A DNA stretch of 64,000 nucleotides from Flavobacterium sp. N502536 (GTDB taxonomy: Bacteria; Bacteroidota; Bacteroidia; Flavobacteriales; Flavobacteriaceae): assembly GCF_025947345.1 (NCBI RefSeq), contig NZ_CP110011.1, positions 2,170,001-2,234,000 of the forward strand. The letters run 5' to 3'. The notes under the pieces are model-generated. The model was not told where the DNA came from and made no database searches. It saw only the letters and a list, made by a program, of their open reading frames with translations. The position numbers and the translations under genes are program-made. Below, piece after piece: positions 52,598-61,060 of this stretch. Every line of letters begins with the position of its first letter. The first letter of the stretch is position 1.

Positions 52598-53308
52598 TTA
52601 ATGGAAAGTAAAATTTATTAAAATAGCTCTTGATTTCATCGAATCGATATTGTCCGTCCATGGGCTAGGTCCGTTTGCCGGATTATCACGAATTAGTTCA
52701 TCGCTGATCCCAAACATTCCTCGTATAGAAGGAGAGAAGATGAAATATTCAGAGAAAATGTCAATTCCAAAACCCAGTTCGTAAGCAGCAGTCCATTGTT
52801 TTACTCTGAATTTCCCTTCAAAGTTGTCGTCTTTTGATTTGGCATTGCTCGATAAATTCAGTGTCGAAGACATTCCGCCAACTAAATAAGGACGTATGTT
52901 TCCGGTACGCAAAGCAGAGAATTTCAGAAGCAAAGGAAAATGAATGTACGTACTGTTTACTTCTCTAAGATAGTCTTTTTGTAAAGGTAAATTTGGATAG
53001 TGCAAGTCACGTTTTGTATAGTACAATCCCGGTTCAAAACGAAGATTGATGTATTCTTGCAGTCTTAAATCGGCTACAACACCAACATTAAATCCGGTTG
53101 TTTTTTTTACCTGAATATCCGGACCGGGAGCTTTGTAGTCAAACTTAAAATCGAAACTGTTAAATCCAAGATAATAACCAAAATACAGGCGTTGTTTTTG
53201 CCAGTTTTCGAGATTGATAATAGGATCTTTGCTAAACATACTCTTAGCAAATTGCGAATATCCTTGTGTCGATAAGACTAATAGAAGTAAGACTACAGTT
53301 TTTTTCAT
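52598..53308 (-). CDS. porT: PorT family outer-membrane protein (type IX secretion)
   Basis: A 236-residue beta-barrel protein, probably PorT/SprT of the type IX secretion and gliding machinery of Bacteroidota. Signal peptide to about QGYSQ (residue 18), then repeated barrel strands (QRLYFGYYLGFNSFDFKF, GFNVGVVADLRLQEYINLRFEPGLYYTKRDLHY) and a C-terminal strand ending in Phe-His. The start at 53308 gives the signal peptide; an upstream in-frame extension lies within ubiE. It follows the menaquinone methyltransferase stop by one base, an association often seen in Flavobacterium. Confidence 0.75.
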   Translation of the reverse strand: MKKTVVLLLLVLSTQGYSQFAKSMFSKDPIINLENWQKQRLYFGYYLGFNSFDFKFDYKAPGPDIQVKKTTGFNVGVVADLRLQEYINLRFEPGLYYTKRDLHYPNLPLQKDYLREVNSTYIHFPLLLKFSALRTGNIRPYLVGGMSSTLNLSSNAKSKDDNFEGKFRVKQWTAAYELGFGIDIFSEYFIFSPSIRGMFGISDELIRDNPANGPSPWTDNIDSMKSRAILINFTFH

Positions 53309-53309
53309 A

Positions 53310-54041
53310 CTATTTTTTAGATGCAGAATAAATGGTTGCAACGCCAAAAGTTTGAGGCATTGCCACAACATCTATAAACCCAATTTTTCTTAAAATATTG
53401 TTCAAAGCTTCTCCGTAAGGAAAAACTGCAGCAGACTCAGACAAATAGCCATAGGCTGAATTGTCTTTAGAAAACAGTTTTCCAATAATTGGAAGGATGT
53501 TTTTGCTGTAAAATTTATAGCCTTGTTTGTAAGGTGTTTTGTCCGGAACTGAAGTTTCCAGAATTACAAAAACGCCATTTGGCTTTAAAACTCTTAGGAT
53601 TTCTGCAAAACCTTTCTCCAGGTTTTCAAAATTTCGAACTCCAAATCCAACCGTTATGGCATCAAAGTAATTGTCGTCAAAAGGAATTTTTTCAGAATCT
53701 CCTAAAACCAAATCGATAGTGTTGGATAATCCTTTTGCCTGAACTTTTTTCTTTCCTACTTCCAGCATTCCGGCTGAAATGTCTAAACCGATGATTTTTT
53801 CAGCGTTGGTTTGTGACATTAATATCGCCAAATCACCTGTTCCGGTTGCGATGTCAAGAATAATTTTTGGTTGGGTATCCGAAACGATTTTAAGTACTTT
53901 TTTTCGCCATTTGGTATCAATTCCAAATGAGATCACACGATTTAGATTGTCATAGTTACCGGAGATGTTGTCAAACATTTGGGCAACCTGCTCTTTTTTA
54001 CCTAAAGAAGAGTCTTTATATGGGGTTATTTTTTCAGACAT
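53310..54041 (-). CDS. ubiE: Demethylmenaquinone/ubiquinone methyltransferase
   Basis: A 243-residue SAM-dependent C-methyltransferase. Motifs: [26 protein letters not shown], the SAM site [42 protein letters not shown] and [11 protein letters not shown]. Bacteroidota use menaquinone, so the natural step is demethylmenaquinone to menaquinone (MenG). It is followed with no real gap by the porT gene. Confidence 0.96.
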   Translation of the reverse strand: MSEKITPYKDSSLGKKEQVAQMFDNISGNYDNLNRVISFGIDTKWRKKVLKIVSDTQPKIILDIATGTGDLAILMSQTNAEKIIGLDISAGMLEVGKKKVQAKGLSNTIDLVLGDSEKIPFDDNYFDAITVGFGVRNFENLEKGFAEILRVLKPNGVFVILETSVPDKTPYKQGYKFYSKNILPIIGKLFSKDNSAYGYLSESAAVFPYGEALNNILRKIGFIDVVAMPQTFGVATIYSASKK

Positions 54042-54160
54042 TTTTTTTATTTACGCAAATATAATACAATCTGTCTTAACTGTAATTGGGTTTTTTATTT
54101 TGTGCTTTAATTGTTTTAAAAGTAGCCTTTTAATTGGTGTGGGAGATTTCATTTTCTGGC

Positions 54161-54206
54161 ATCACCAAAAATGGTTATTTTGAAAAAATCACCAAAAGTG
54201 GGTATT
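54161..54206 (+). repeat. Direct repeat ATCACCAAAANTGGNTATT
   Basis: Copies at 54161-54179 and 54188-54206 match at 17 of 19 positions, starts 27 bases apart. Spacing of about two and a half helix turns would suit paired protein sites. Confidence 0.55.
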
Positions 54207-54256
54207 GTGGGACGATGCATTTATGTGCACTTTTGTCTTAGTAATAATAATGAAGT

Positions 54257-54276
54257 TTTAAAGATTGATCTTTAAA
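54257..54276. repeat. 20-base palindrome
   Basis: TTTAAAGATTGATCTTTAAA: 9-base arms around TG, perfect. No T run or gene start follows; a protein-binding site is possible. Confidence 0.5.
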
Positions 54277-54409
54277 AAATGGCTCAAACAATTGAGTATT
54301 ACTTTACACTTGTACTTAATTTGTTCAGGAAAGAGGTTGAAAAAAAGTATTGTTCTTGGGGGTCAATACTCTATTCTTTTTTTTAAAGTGTGAAATACGT
54401 TCTTAGGAT

Positions 54410-54417
54410 TAAATTTG
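54410..54417 (+). promoter_or_regulatory. Orphan TAnnTTTG element
   Basis: TAAATTTG on the plus strand with no downstream coding frame before the terminator at 54591-54621; a candidate small-RNA promoter. Confidence 0.3.
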
Positions 54418-54590
54418 TTTTTGGAAATTTGTCTTTAATATCTTAGTGGTATTTGTTATTAAAGACGGCCCGTGAGATAAAATCTCAACAAACAGTGTTA
54501 TTCAATTATTTCAGATGCTATTCTGGCATTTGTTATTCTATTTAAACTTATTTCCTGAGTGAGTCCATTATCAAGGTTAATTACATTTAA

Positions 54591-54621
54591 AAACATCCTC
54601 CTAAAAGAGGATGTTTTTTTT
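54591..54621. terminator. Two-way terminator downstream of folA
   Basis: 10-bp perfect stem AAACATCCTC (54591-54600) / GAGGATGTTT (54607-54616), 6-base loop. Nine T follow on the plus strand and a shorter T run on the minus strand, where folA ends at 54620. Confidence 0.85.
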
Positions 54622-55102
54622 ATTTCTTGATATAGGTCTCGTAAGTATAATCGTAAAGATGTTTCTCGTCTTTAAAGTTTTCTTCTGCTTCTACAAGCTG
54701 CCACTCATTTTCGTTAATTTTAGGAAAAAAAGCATCTGCGTCAAAAGTGTGGTGTACTTTGGTAATTTCAATGATATCCGTGTAAGGCAGCCCGAGGTTG
54801 TAAATTTCACCGCCTCCAATAATATAGGAGTCCTCGTTTTCAGGACAAATTGCGATTGCTTTTTCAATAGAATCTACCACAATACAGCCTTCCGGTTGAT
54901 AATCATTCTGGCGCGTTATCACAACATGAACCCTGTTGGGTAAAGGTTTTGGGAAACTTTCGAAAGTTTTTCTCCCCATAATGATGTGATGATTGGTCGT
55001 AAGAGATTTAAATCTTTTAAAATCATTTGGTAAATGCCAAACTAATTCATTGTTTTTTCCAAGTGCGTTATTTTCGGCAACAGCCGCTATCATTATAATC
55101 AT
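54620..55102 (-). CDS. folA: Dihydrofolate reductase
   Basis: A 160-residue DHFR that makes tetrahydrofolate with NADPH. Motifs: MIAAVAENNALGKNNELVWHLPNDFKRFK (the Asp in PNDF is the proton donor), IIMGRKTFESFPKPLPNR, YIIGGGEIYN and KVHHTFDADAFFP. The first three residues may be an extension before MIAAVA. It lies 11 bases after the 2TM gene and about 0.9 kb from thyA, with which it shares the folate cycle. Confidence 0.96.
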   Translation of the reverse strand: MIIMIAAVAENNALGKNNELVWHLPNDFKRFKSLTTNHHIIMGRKTFESFPKPLPNRVHVVITRQNDYQPEGCIVVDSIEKAIAICPENEDSYIIGGGEIYNLGLPYTDIIEITKVHHTFDADAFFPKINENEWQLVEAEENFKDEKHLYDYTYETYIKK

Positions 55103-55113
55103 GGCATTCTAAA

Positions 55114-55458
55114 CTAAATTTTATTTTCAGAATCTTCATTTACTTTCGACTCTAACTGAGTAATTCTTTTCTGTTGCAAAGCAACAAGCCGGTCAATTTG
55201 TTCTCTTTCCCATTTTTTGTTCATAAAACGGTCTGTAATGTACACTTTGATGAAATGTAAAATAAAGATAAAGAACCAGATTGTGATGACCCAAATACAC
55301 CAGTTTTGCCCAGTGGTGGCTCCTAAACCGAAAAATCTATTGGCGATAAACAAAAATAAACTTCCTAAAAGAAAAAGTACAAAATGAAAATAAAGGATCT
55401 TCTTTTGTCTGATTCTTCTTCTGGCATATTCGTATTGTTCGTGTGCTTCCTTTTCCAT
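55114..55458 (-). CDS. 2TM domain-containing membrane protein
   Basis: A 114-residue protein of the Bacteroidota 2TM family: basic, Arg-rich N terminus (YEYARRRIRQKKILYFHF), two helices (about 22-40 and 54-72) and a charged C-terminal coiled segment (KKWEREQIDRLVALQQKRITQLESKV). Such domains also occur in LytTR-linked proteins; here it stands alone. The function is unknown. Its stop lies 11 bases before folA, so they are likely co-transcribed. Confidence 0.85.
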   Translation of the reverse strand: MEKEAHEQYEYARRRIRQKKILYFHFVLFLLGSLFLFIANRFFGLGATTGQNWCIWVITIWFFIFILHFIKVYITDRFMNKKWEREQIDRLVALQQKRITQLESKVNEDSENKI

Positions 55459-55695
55459 AAGATATAAATGAGGTCATAAAGTTAAAATTTATTTTGTAAT
55501 GACCCTATTTAGTTTCGGGAATATTTCTTTTAAAGCGACTTAGCACTTTGAAATCCAAAATTTTATGCGGATTTATTTATTGATATGGTTAAAAAAATAA
55601 TGTGTTTTTGATATTATCACAAATCGATTACAGGAGTGTCCGGAGTTCAGGTGAATTTATGTAATTTAGTCTATGAATCTAAAAATTAAACAGTT

Positions 55696-55992
55696 ATGTC
55701 TTTAAAGAAACAATTTGTGAAAACAAAACCGGTATGTAAAGTCACCTTTACAATAGAAGCAAAAGAGGCAAATTCGGCAGCGGTTGTTGGTGATTTTAAC
55801 AATTGGAATCCCGAAGAAGGAACTTTAAGTAAGTTGAAAAATGGAACTTTTAAAGCAACTTATGACTTGGTGAAAGATGCTATTTACGAATTCAAATATG
55901 TAATTGACGGCGTTTATGCGAACGATCCTGAGGCAGATTCGTATAAGTGGAATGATTATGCCGGAAGTGAAAATAGCGTTCTGGTAGTATAA
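55696..55992 (+). CDS. Stand-alone CBM48/glycogen-binding domain protein
   Basis: A 98-residue cytosolic protein that is a single early-set (CBM48, isoamylase N-terminal or AMPK-beta type) domain: VTFTIEAKEANSAAVVGDFNNWNPEEGTLSKLKNGTFKATYDLV, then YEFKYVIDGVYANDPEAD and a C-terminal NSVLVV. The Trp of FNNWNP and the Lys/Tyr of KYVID are typical of carbohydrate-binding members. It has no catalytic domain, so it may help anchor another enzyme to glycogen (inference). A two-way terminator follows. Confidence 0.87.
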   Translation: MSLKKQFVKTKPVCKVTFTIEAKEANSAAVVGDFNNWNPEEGTLSKLKNGTFKATYDLVKDAIYEFKYVIDGVYANDPEADSYKWNDYAGSENSVLVV

Positions 55993-56026
55993 AAAAATCC
56001 GCTTAAATCTTAAGCGGATTTTTTTT
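55992..56026. terminator. Two-way terminator between the CBM48 gene and thyA
   Basis: 15-bp perfect stem AAAAAATCCGCTTAA (55992-56006) / TTAAGCGGATTTTTT (56010-56024), 3-base loop, T runs on both strands. It starts at the last base of the CBM48 stop codon. Confidence 0.85.
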
Positions 56027-56031
56027 ATGTT

Positions 56032-56883
56032 TTATACAGCAACACTTCCTTTTATGCCGGCATGCGGCTCGTAATCTAAAAGCGTGAAGTCATTATAATC
56101 AAAATCGAAAATGTTTTTAATCTCCGGATTTAAAACCATTTTTGGTAAAGGTTTTGGCTCGCGTGTTAGTTGCAGCTCCAATTGCTCAAAATGATTGTTG
56201 TAAATGTGCGCGTCTCCAAAAGTGTGAATAAACTCCCCCGGATCCAGATCGCAAACCTGTGCAATCATTAAGGTAAGCAAAGCATAAGAAGCGATGTTAA
56301 ACGGAACTCCTAAAAATATATCGGCACTTCGTTGGTACAATTGGCAAGAAAGTTTTCCTTTTGTTTCTCCTTTTTCAGTGTCAGGACTTGTAACATAAAA
56401 TTGAAAAAAGGCATGACAGGGAGGTAAGGCTGCTTTGTTGTTGGCAACGTTTTCTTCGAATGATTTTTTGGTATCCGGCAATACCGAAGGATTCCATGCT
56501 GAAACCAGCATTCTTCGGCTATTCGGGTTTGTTTTTAGCTCTGTAATTAATTCAGAGATCTGATCAATTTCTTCGCTGTTCCAATTGCGCCATTGATGTC
56601 CGTAAACAGGACCTAAATCGCCATTAGAATCTGCCCAGGCATCCCAGATTTTTACTCCGTTTTCCTGAAGGTATTTTACATTTGTATCTCCTTTTAAGAA
56701 CCACAGCAGTTCGTAAATGATCGATTTTAAATGCAGTTTTTTGGTAGTAACCATTGGGAAACCTTCACTTAAATCAAATCGCATTTGGTAACCAAAAACA
56801 CTTTTGGTTCCTGTTCCTGTTCTATCTCCTTTTTGACAGCCGTTATCTAAAACATGCTGTACTAAATCTAAGTATTGCTTCAT
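56032..56883 (-). CDS. thyA: Thymidylate synthase
   Basis: A 283-residue folate-dependent dUMP methyltransferase. The nucleophile Cys is in [13 protein letters not shown], with [19 protein letters not shown] and [18 protein letters not shown] for dUMP binding, and [19 protein letters not shown] near the N terminus. Length fits ThyA. It regenerates dihydrofolate, which DHFR (encoded nearby) reduces. The upstream spacer is filled with short GCTTTAAGCTTTNG repeats. Confidence 0.97.
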   Translation of the reverse strand: MKQYLDLVQHVLDNGCQKGDRTGTGTKSVFGYQMRFDLSEGFPMVTTKKLHLKSIIYELLWFLKGDTNVKYLQENGVKIWDAWADSNGDLGPVYGHQWRNWNSEEIDQISELITELKTNPNSRRMLVSAWNPSVLPDTKKSFEENVANNKAALPPCHAFFQFYVTSPDTEKGETKGKLSCQLYQRSADIFLGVPFNIASYALLTLMIAQVCDLDPGEFIHTFGDAHIYNNHFEQLELQLTREPKPLPKMVLNPEIKNIFDFDYNDFTLLDYEPHAGIKGSVAV

Positions 56884-56886
56884 GGT

Positions 56887-56995
56887 GCTTTAAGCTTTGG
56901 GCTTTAAGCTTTAGGCTTTATCCTAAATGCTTATAGCTTGTTTTTTATGTTTCGCGCTTTAAGCTTACGGCCTAATGCCTGTGGCTTATCGGCTT
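56887..56995. repeat. Degenerate GCTTTAAGCTTTNG repeats upstream of thyA
   Basis: GCTTTAAGCTTTGG (56887-56900) and GCTTTAAGCTTTAG (56901-56914) are tandem 14-base copies; a third, GCTTTAAGCTTACGG, is at 56956-56970, with related words between and after. They fill the space between the nuclease stop and the thyA start. Confidence 0.65.
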
Positions 56996-56998
56996 AAA

Positions 56999-57622
56999 TT
57001 ATCTTTTCGAAATTTCGTCCCTAATTTTAGCTGCTTTTTCATAATCTTCCTGAGAAACGGCCTGATCTAAAAGCTCGTTAAGTTCCTGTAGGCTATGTTT
57101 GGCGTAAACATCTCCGGATTGGTTGCTTTCTTCTTCGCGGCCAAAGGTTTCCGGATTCGAAAGCACATCATCAATTTCCTGAGAACCCTGATCGGTTTCT
57201 GCGGTATTTGATTTTAAATAAATTCCGGCTTTGTCCAGAATATTTTTGTAAGTGAAAATCGGTGCATTAAAACGCAAAGCCAAGGCAATAGCATCAGAAG
57301 TTCGGGCATCGATAATTTCCTCGATTTTATCTCTTTCGCAGATTAAACTCGAATAAAAAACACCATCAACAAGTTTGTGAATAATCACTTGTTTCACCAC
57401 AATGTCAAATCTTTCAGCGAAGTTTTTGAACAGATCGTGTGTTAACGGACGAGGAGGTTTAATTTCTTTTTCCAGGGCGATAGCAATAGATTGTGCTTCA
57501 AAAGCACCAATAACTATTGGCAATTTTCTTTCGCCATCAACTTCATTCAAAATTAAGGCATAAGCGCCATTTTGAGTTTGACTGTATGAAATTCCTTTTA
57601 TAGATAATTTTACTAGACTCAT
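56999..57622 (-). CDS. Bifunctional nuclease family protein (DUF151) with UVR domain
   Basis: A 207-residue protein with a DUF151/bifunctional nuclease domain (about 1-135: YALILNEVDGERKLPIVIGAFEAQSIAIALE, ARTSDAIALALRFNAPIFTYKNIL) and a C-terminal UVR motif (about 170-205, LQELNELLDQAVSQEDYEKAAKIRDEISKR) as in UvrB/UvrC. Relatives show combined RNase and DNase activity. A 13-base palindrome (57640-57652) lies 17 bases before the start. Confidence 0.92.
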   Translation of the reverse strand: MSLVKLSIKGISYSQTQNGAYALILNEVDGERKLPIVIGAFEAQSIAIALEKEIKPPRPLTHDLFKNFAERFDIVVKQVIIHKLVDGVFYSSLICERDKIEEIIDARTSDAIALALRFNAPIFTYKNILDKAGIYLKSNTAETDQGSQEIDDVLSNPETFGREEESNQSGDVYAKHSLQELNELLDQAVSQEDYEKAAKIRDEISKR

Positions 57623-57639
57623 ATATGTGGGAAAAAAAG

Positions 57640-57652
57640 GGCAATTATTGCC
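57640..57652. promoter_or_regulatory. Palindrome ahead of the bifunctional nuclease gene
   Basis: GGCAATTATTGCC, perfect 6-base arms around a central T, 17 bases before the ATG. Could be an operator or an mRNA leader hairpin. Confidence 0.35.
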
Positions 57653-57713
57653 TCATTTTAATACTTTTTTTGATTGAAAAATAAAGGTGCAATTTTAATC
57701 AAAAAATATGGAA

Positions 57714-57764
57714 CAAAAAAGCTACCTAAAACAAAGATACGATTTATCTTGTTTTTAGGTAGCT
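57714..57764 (-). terminator. Terminator downstream of etfA
   Basis: 20-base arms, beginning AGCTACCTAAAA (57720-57739) and ending TTTTTAGGTAGCT (57745-57764), pair with two mismatches around a 5-base loop; TTTTTTGTTC follows on the minus strand. Confidence 0.8.
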
Positions 57765-57788
57765 ATATTTTTAGAGAGAATTTTTAAA

Positions 57789-58757
57789 CTAAGAATGTTG
57801 TGCTTTAAAAGCTTTTAGTTTCTCAATTAATTGCGGAACAATTTCGAAAGCATCACCAACTACTCCGTAATCAGCTACTTTAAAGAAAGGAGCCTCAGGA
57901 TCATTGTTGATTACAACTTTTACTTTTGAAGAGTTGATACCTGCAATGTGCTGAATTGCACCGGAAATTCCTATTGCAATGTATAAGTTAGTGGCAACCG
58001 GTTTTCCCGTTTGTCCAACGTGTTCACTGTGAGGTCTCCATCCTAAGTCAGAAACCGGTTTAGAACATGCTGTTGCAGCACCTAATACTGCAGCAAGATC
58101 TTCAACTAATCCCCAGTTTTCCGGACCTTTTAATCCACGTCCTCCAGAAACTACAACGTCAGCATCAGCGATAGATACTTTTCCGGTTACTTTTTCTACA
58201 GATTCTACTTTTACTCCAAAATCATTGTCACCAATGGTTGGGTTAAAATCTTCTTCAGTAGCAGATCCTGCACTTTCAAAAATTCCGTAAGAGTTTTTAG
58301 CCAGACCAAGAACTTTTACGTCTGTAGCGATTTCAGTAATGTTGAAAGCCTTGTTAGAGAAAGCATTTCTTTTTACCTGAAAAGGGGAAGTACTTACCGG
58401 TAATCCAACAACATTTGAAGCGAAACCAGCATTTAAAGCTACTGCAACTAATGAAGAAAGATAAATACTGTCTGTTGTAGAAGAAAGTAAAACTACTTTT
58501 GTAGCTTCTTTTTCAGCGGCTTGTTTGATAACGTCAGCATAAGCTTTGGCAGTAAAACCAGCTAATTTATCGTTATTTACTTTTAATACTTTATCAACTC
58601 CGTATTTTGATAATTCGCTTACATCGCTAATGTTTACAGTTAAAGCGGTAACTGTTGTTCCTAAAGTTTCGGCTACTTTTTTAGCGTAAGAAGCCAATTC
58701 GAAAGCAACTTTTTTAAATTTTCCTTCTGCAGATTCTGCATATATTAATATTGACAT
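57789..58757 (-). CDS. etfA: Electron transfer flavoprotein subunit alpha
   Basis: A 322-residue ETF alpha subunit that carries FAD and passes electrons from acyl-CoA dehydrogenases toward the quinone pool. The C-terminal FAD domain has VVSGGRGLKGPENWGLVEDLAAVLGAATACSKPVSDLGW, VGQTGKPVATNLYIAIGISGAIQHIAGI and VVINNDPEAPFFKVADYGVVGDAFEIVP. It follows etfB by 66 bases. Confidence 0.96.
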   Translation of the reverse strand: MSILIYAESAEGKFKKVAFELASYAKKVAETLGTTVTALTVNISDVSELSKYGVDKVLKVNNDKLAGFTAKAYADVIKQAAEKEATKVVLLSSTTDSIYLSSLVAVALNAGFASNVVGLPVSTSPFQVKRNAFSNKAFNITEIATDVKVLGLAKNSYGIFESAGSATEEDFNPTIGDNDFGVKVESVEKVTGKVSIADADVVVSGGRGLKGPENWGLVEDLAAVLGAATACSKPVSDLGWRPHSEHVGQTGKPVATNLYIAIGISGAIQHIAGINSSKVKVVINNDPEAPFFKVADYGVVGDAFEIVPQLIEKLKAFKAQHS

Positions 58758-58770
58758 AATTTTTTGTTTA

Positions 58771-58826
58771 GAAGTTTAAAGTTTCAGGTTTCAGAGCTGA
58801 AAACTGATACTGAATACTGATTACTA
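58771..58826. repeat. Degenerate spacer repeats between etfB and etfA
   Basis: The spacer reads as short related words: GAAGTTTAAAGTTTCAGGTTTCAG (in pieces from 58771) and ACTGATACTGAATACTGATTAC. The GTTTCAGGTTTC word is the same as in the fbaA-accD hairpin. Confidence 0.45.
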
Positions 58827-59570
58827 GATTACTTTCGCTTCGTTGTGTAATAAATTGATTAACTCATCTAAATTATCAGGAGAAACTAATTTTACTGCTG
58901 ATTTAGGAGCTGGTTTTTCAAATTTCACCGCTTTTGTATTTACAGGAGCATCAACTGGTTCAAGAATGGTTAAAGCTTTTGTTCTTGCTGTCATAATTCC
59001 TCTCATGTTTGGAATACGAAGGTCTTTTTCTTCAACAAGACCTTTTTGACCACCAATGATTAAAGGTAAAGTAGTGCTTATTGTTTCTTTTCCACCATCG
59101 ATTTCACGAACTGCTTTTACATTGTTGCCTTCAACTGTGATAGCGGTACAAGAGTTTAAAAAGTTAGACCCTAAGATTCCGGCGATCATTCCAGGAACCA
59201 TTCCTCCGTTGTAATCTAAAGATTCTTTTCCGGCAATTACTAAATCATAACCACCATTTTTAATTACTTCTGCCAATTGTTTTGCAACAAAAAAACCATC
59301 AGTTGGGTTAGCATTTACACGAATCGCTTCGTTTGCACCAATTGCCAAAGCTTTACGTAAAGTAGGCTCAGTATCAGGTCCTCCAACATTTACAACAGTT
59401 ACAGTTGCACCTTGTTGCTCCTGAAACCAGATTGCACGGGTAAGACCAAACTCGTCATTAGGATTAATTACATATTGAACACCATTGGTATCGAATTCTG
59501 AGTCACCATTGGAGAAGTTAATTTTTGAAGTAGTATCAGGCACATGGCTGATGCAAACTAATATTTTCAT
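58824..59570 (-). CDS. etfB: Electron transfer flavoprotein subunit beta
   Basis: A 248-residue ETF beta subunit, partner of EtfA, with the AMP-binding fold: MKILVCISHVPDTTSKINF, NPNDEFGLTRAIWFQE, DLVIAGKESLDYNGGMVPGMIAGILG and VREIDGGKETISTTLPLIIGGQKGLVEEKDLRIPNMRGIMTAR. It is first in the etfBA operon, with a TAnnTTTG element 35 bases upstream. Confidence 0.96.
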   Translation of the reverse strand: MKILVCISHVPDTTSKINFSNGDSEFDTNGVQYVINPNDEFGLTRAIWFQEQQGATVTVVNVGGPDTEPTLRKALAIGANEAIRVNANPTDGFFVAKQLAEVIKNGGYDLVIAGKESLDYNGGMVPGMIAGILGSNFLNSCTAITVEGNNVKAVREIDGGKETISTTLPLIIGGQKGLVEEKDLRIPNMRGIMTARTKALTILEPVDAPVNTKAVKFEKPAPKSAVKLVSPDNLDELINLLHNEAKVI

Positions 59571-59605
59571 AAGTATATATTTTGATAAATTATAAAATGC
59601 TTCTA

Positions 59606-59613
59606 CAAATTTA
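59606..59613 (-). promoter_or_regulatory. TAnnTTTG -7 element upstream of etfB
   Basis: TAAATTTG on the minus strand, 35 bases before the etfB start; the 12-base palindrome lies about where the -33 region would be. Confidence 0.45.
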
Positions 59614-60024
59614 GAAATTAAAATTGAAATAATATACTATGCATGCATAATATTTTTTTAAAACTATTACGTTTTCGCAGATTCTGAAATTATGAAAGCC
59701 TTTTAGGGGCATCAAATAGTGATAATGTAGTGATGTTTGCTGATTCTTAGGGATTTTTCAAAATGGGGGAGCTGGAGAACTGTTAAAATTCACCTCAATT
59801 TATACTATAATTTGAGATGCTGCGTTAGAGAGGAAGAATTTTGCTGAATCAGAATCCAACAAAAAAAGTTGAGTTTGTCTGAAAAAAGTTTTTTGGGTGA
59901 TAAAGTAGTTATTATATCGATTTCGTAAATGTCATAATAAAATTTAAAAAGTTAAAAGCGGATGACAGAAGGAAGTTCGTGTGATTTTAAATTTAATTTA
60001 TGCTTTTAAGTTATTTAAAATATT

Positions 60025-60032
60025 TATTTTTG
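60025..60032 (+). promoter_or_regulatory. TAnnTTTG -7 element upstream of pdhB
   Basis: TATTTTTG on the plus strand, 31 bases before the pdhB ATG. No clear -33 TTG. Confidence 0.45.
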
Positions 60033-60063
60033 CTCTTCAGAAAATTCAACATACAATATAAAT

Positions 60064-61041
60064 ATGAGAACAATACAATTTAGAGAGGCCATTTGTGAAG
60101 CGATGAGCGAAGAAATGCGTCACGATGAATCCATATATTTAATGGGCGAAGAAGTTGCAGAATACAACGGAGCTTACAAAGCTTCAAAAGGAATGCTTGC
60201 TGAGTTTGGCGAAAAAAGAGTAATCGATACTCCAATTGCTGAGCTTGGTTTTACAGGGATTGCAGTAGGATCAGCTATGAACGGATGTCGTCCTATTGTA
60301 GAGTACATGACTTTCAACTTCTGTTTAGTAGGTATTGATCAAATTATAAATAACGCTGCTAAAATGCGTCAAATGACAGGTGGACAATTTAATGTGCCTA
60401 TCGTTTTTCGTGGACCAACTGCTTCTGCAGGTCAATTAGGAGCGACTCACTCACAAGCTTTAGAAAACTGGTTTGCTAACACTCCGGGACTTAAAGTTGT
60501 GGTACCTTCAACTCCTTATGATGCAAAAGGACTTTTAAAATCGGCTATTCGTGATAATGATCCTGTAATTTTTATGGAATCTGAGCAAATGTATGGTGAC
60601 AAAGGAGAGGTGCCGGACGGAGAATATACAATTCCATTAGGAGTTGCCGATATTAAACGCGAAGGAAAAGATGTTACAATTGTTTCTTTTGGTAAAATCA
60701 TCAAAGAAGCTTTTATTGCAGCTGATGAATTAGCTAAAGAAGGGATCTCTTGCGAAATTATCGATTTAAGAACAGTTCGTCCAATGGATAAAGAGACTAT
60801 TCTTACTTCTGTTAAAAAAACAAACCGTTTGGTAATTTTAGAAGAAGCATGGCCGTTTGCAAGTGTTTCATCTGAAATCACTTATATCGTTCAGGAACAG
60901 GCTTTCGATTTTCTTGATGCGCCAATTCAACGTATAACAACAGCAGATACACCTGCGCCTTACTCTCCTGTTTTACTAAAAGACTGGTTGCCAAATGCAG
61001 CTGATGTAGTAAAAGCAGTAAAGAAAGTAATGTACAAATAG
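60064..61041 (+). CDS. pdhB: Pyruvate dehydrogenase E1 component subunit beta
   Basis: A 325-residue E1 beta subunit of a 2-oxo acid dehydrogenase complex, most likely pyruvate dehydrogenase. Motifs: MRTIQFREAICEAMSEEMRHDESIYLMGEEVAEYNGAYKASKG, IDTPIAELGFTGIAVGSAM, GPTASAGQLGATHSQALENWFANTPGLKVVVPSTP and IDLRTVRPMDKETI. No E1 alpha or E2 gene is adjacent, as in other Flavobacteria where pdhB stands apart. A branched-chain E1 is possible but the sequence favours PDH. Confidence 0.94.
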   Translation: MRTIQFREAICEAMSEEMRHDESIYLMGEEVAEYNGAYKASKGMLAEFGEKRVIDTPIAELGFTGIAVGSAMNGCRPIVEYMTFNFCLVGIDQIINNAAKMRQMTGGQFNVPIVFRGPTASAGQLGATHSQALENWFANTPGLKVVVPSTPYDAKGLLKSAIRDNDPVIFMESEQMYGDKGEVPDGEYTIPLGVADIKREGKDVTIVSFGKIIKEAFIAADELAKEGISCEIIDLRTVRPMDKETILTSVKKTNRLVILEEAWPFASVSSEITYIVQEQAFDFLDAPIQRITTADTPAPYSPVLLKDWLPNAADVVKAVKKVMYK

Positions 61042-61060
61042 TAAATTAAACGATACTTAT

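Larger units (their letters stand above)
54042..54619. other. Gene-free structured intergenic region
   Basis: 578 bases with no coding frame I can support on either strand. It holds a 27-base-spaced direct repeat (54161-54179 and 54188-54206), a 20-base palindrome (54257-54276), a TAnnTTTG element (54410-54417), small hairpins such as GAGATAAAATCTC, and a two-way terminator at the end (54591-54621). The -7 element and terminator on one strand could bound an RNA of about 200 bases. Confidence 0.6.
59571..60063. other. Divergent intergenic region between etfB and pdhB
   Basis: 493 bases without a coding frame I can support. Besides the two promoter elements it holds a perfect 12-base palindrome TATGCATGCATA (59638-59649) and an inverted repeat CTCAATTTATA/TATAATTTGAG (59794-59816). 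The middle (about 59650-59990) shows nothing I can name. Confidence 0.6.
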
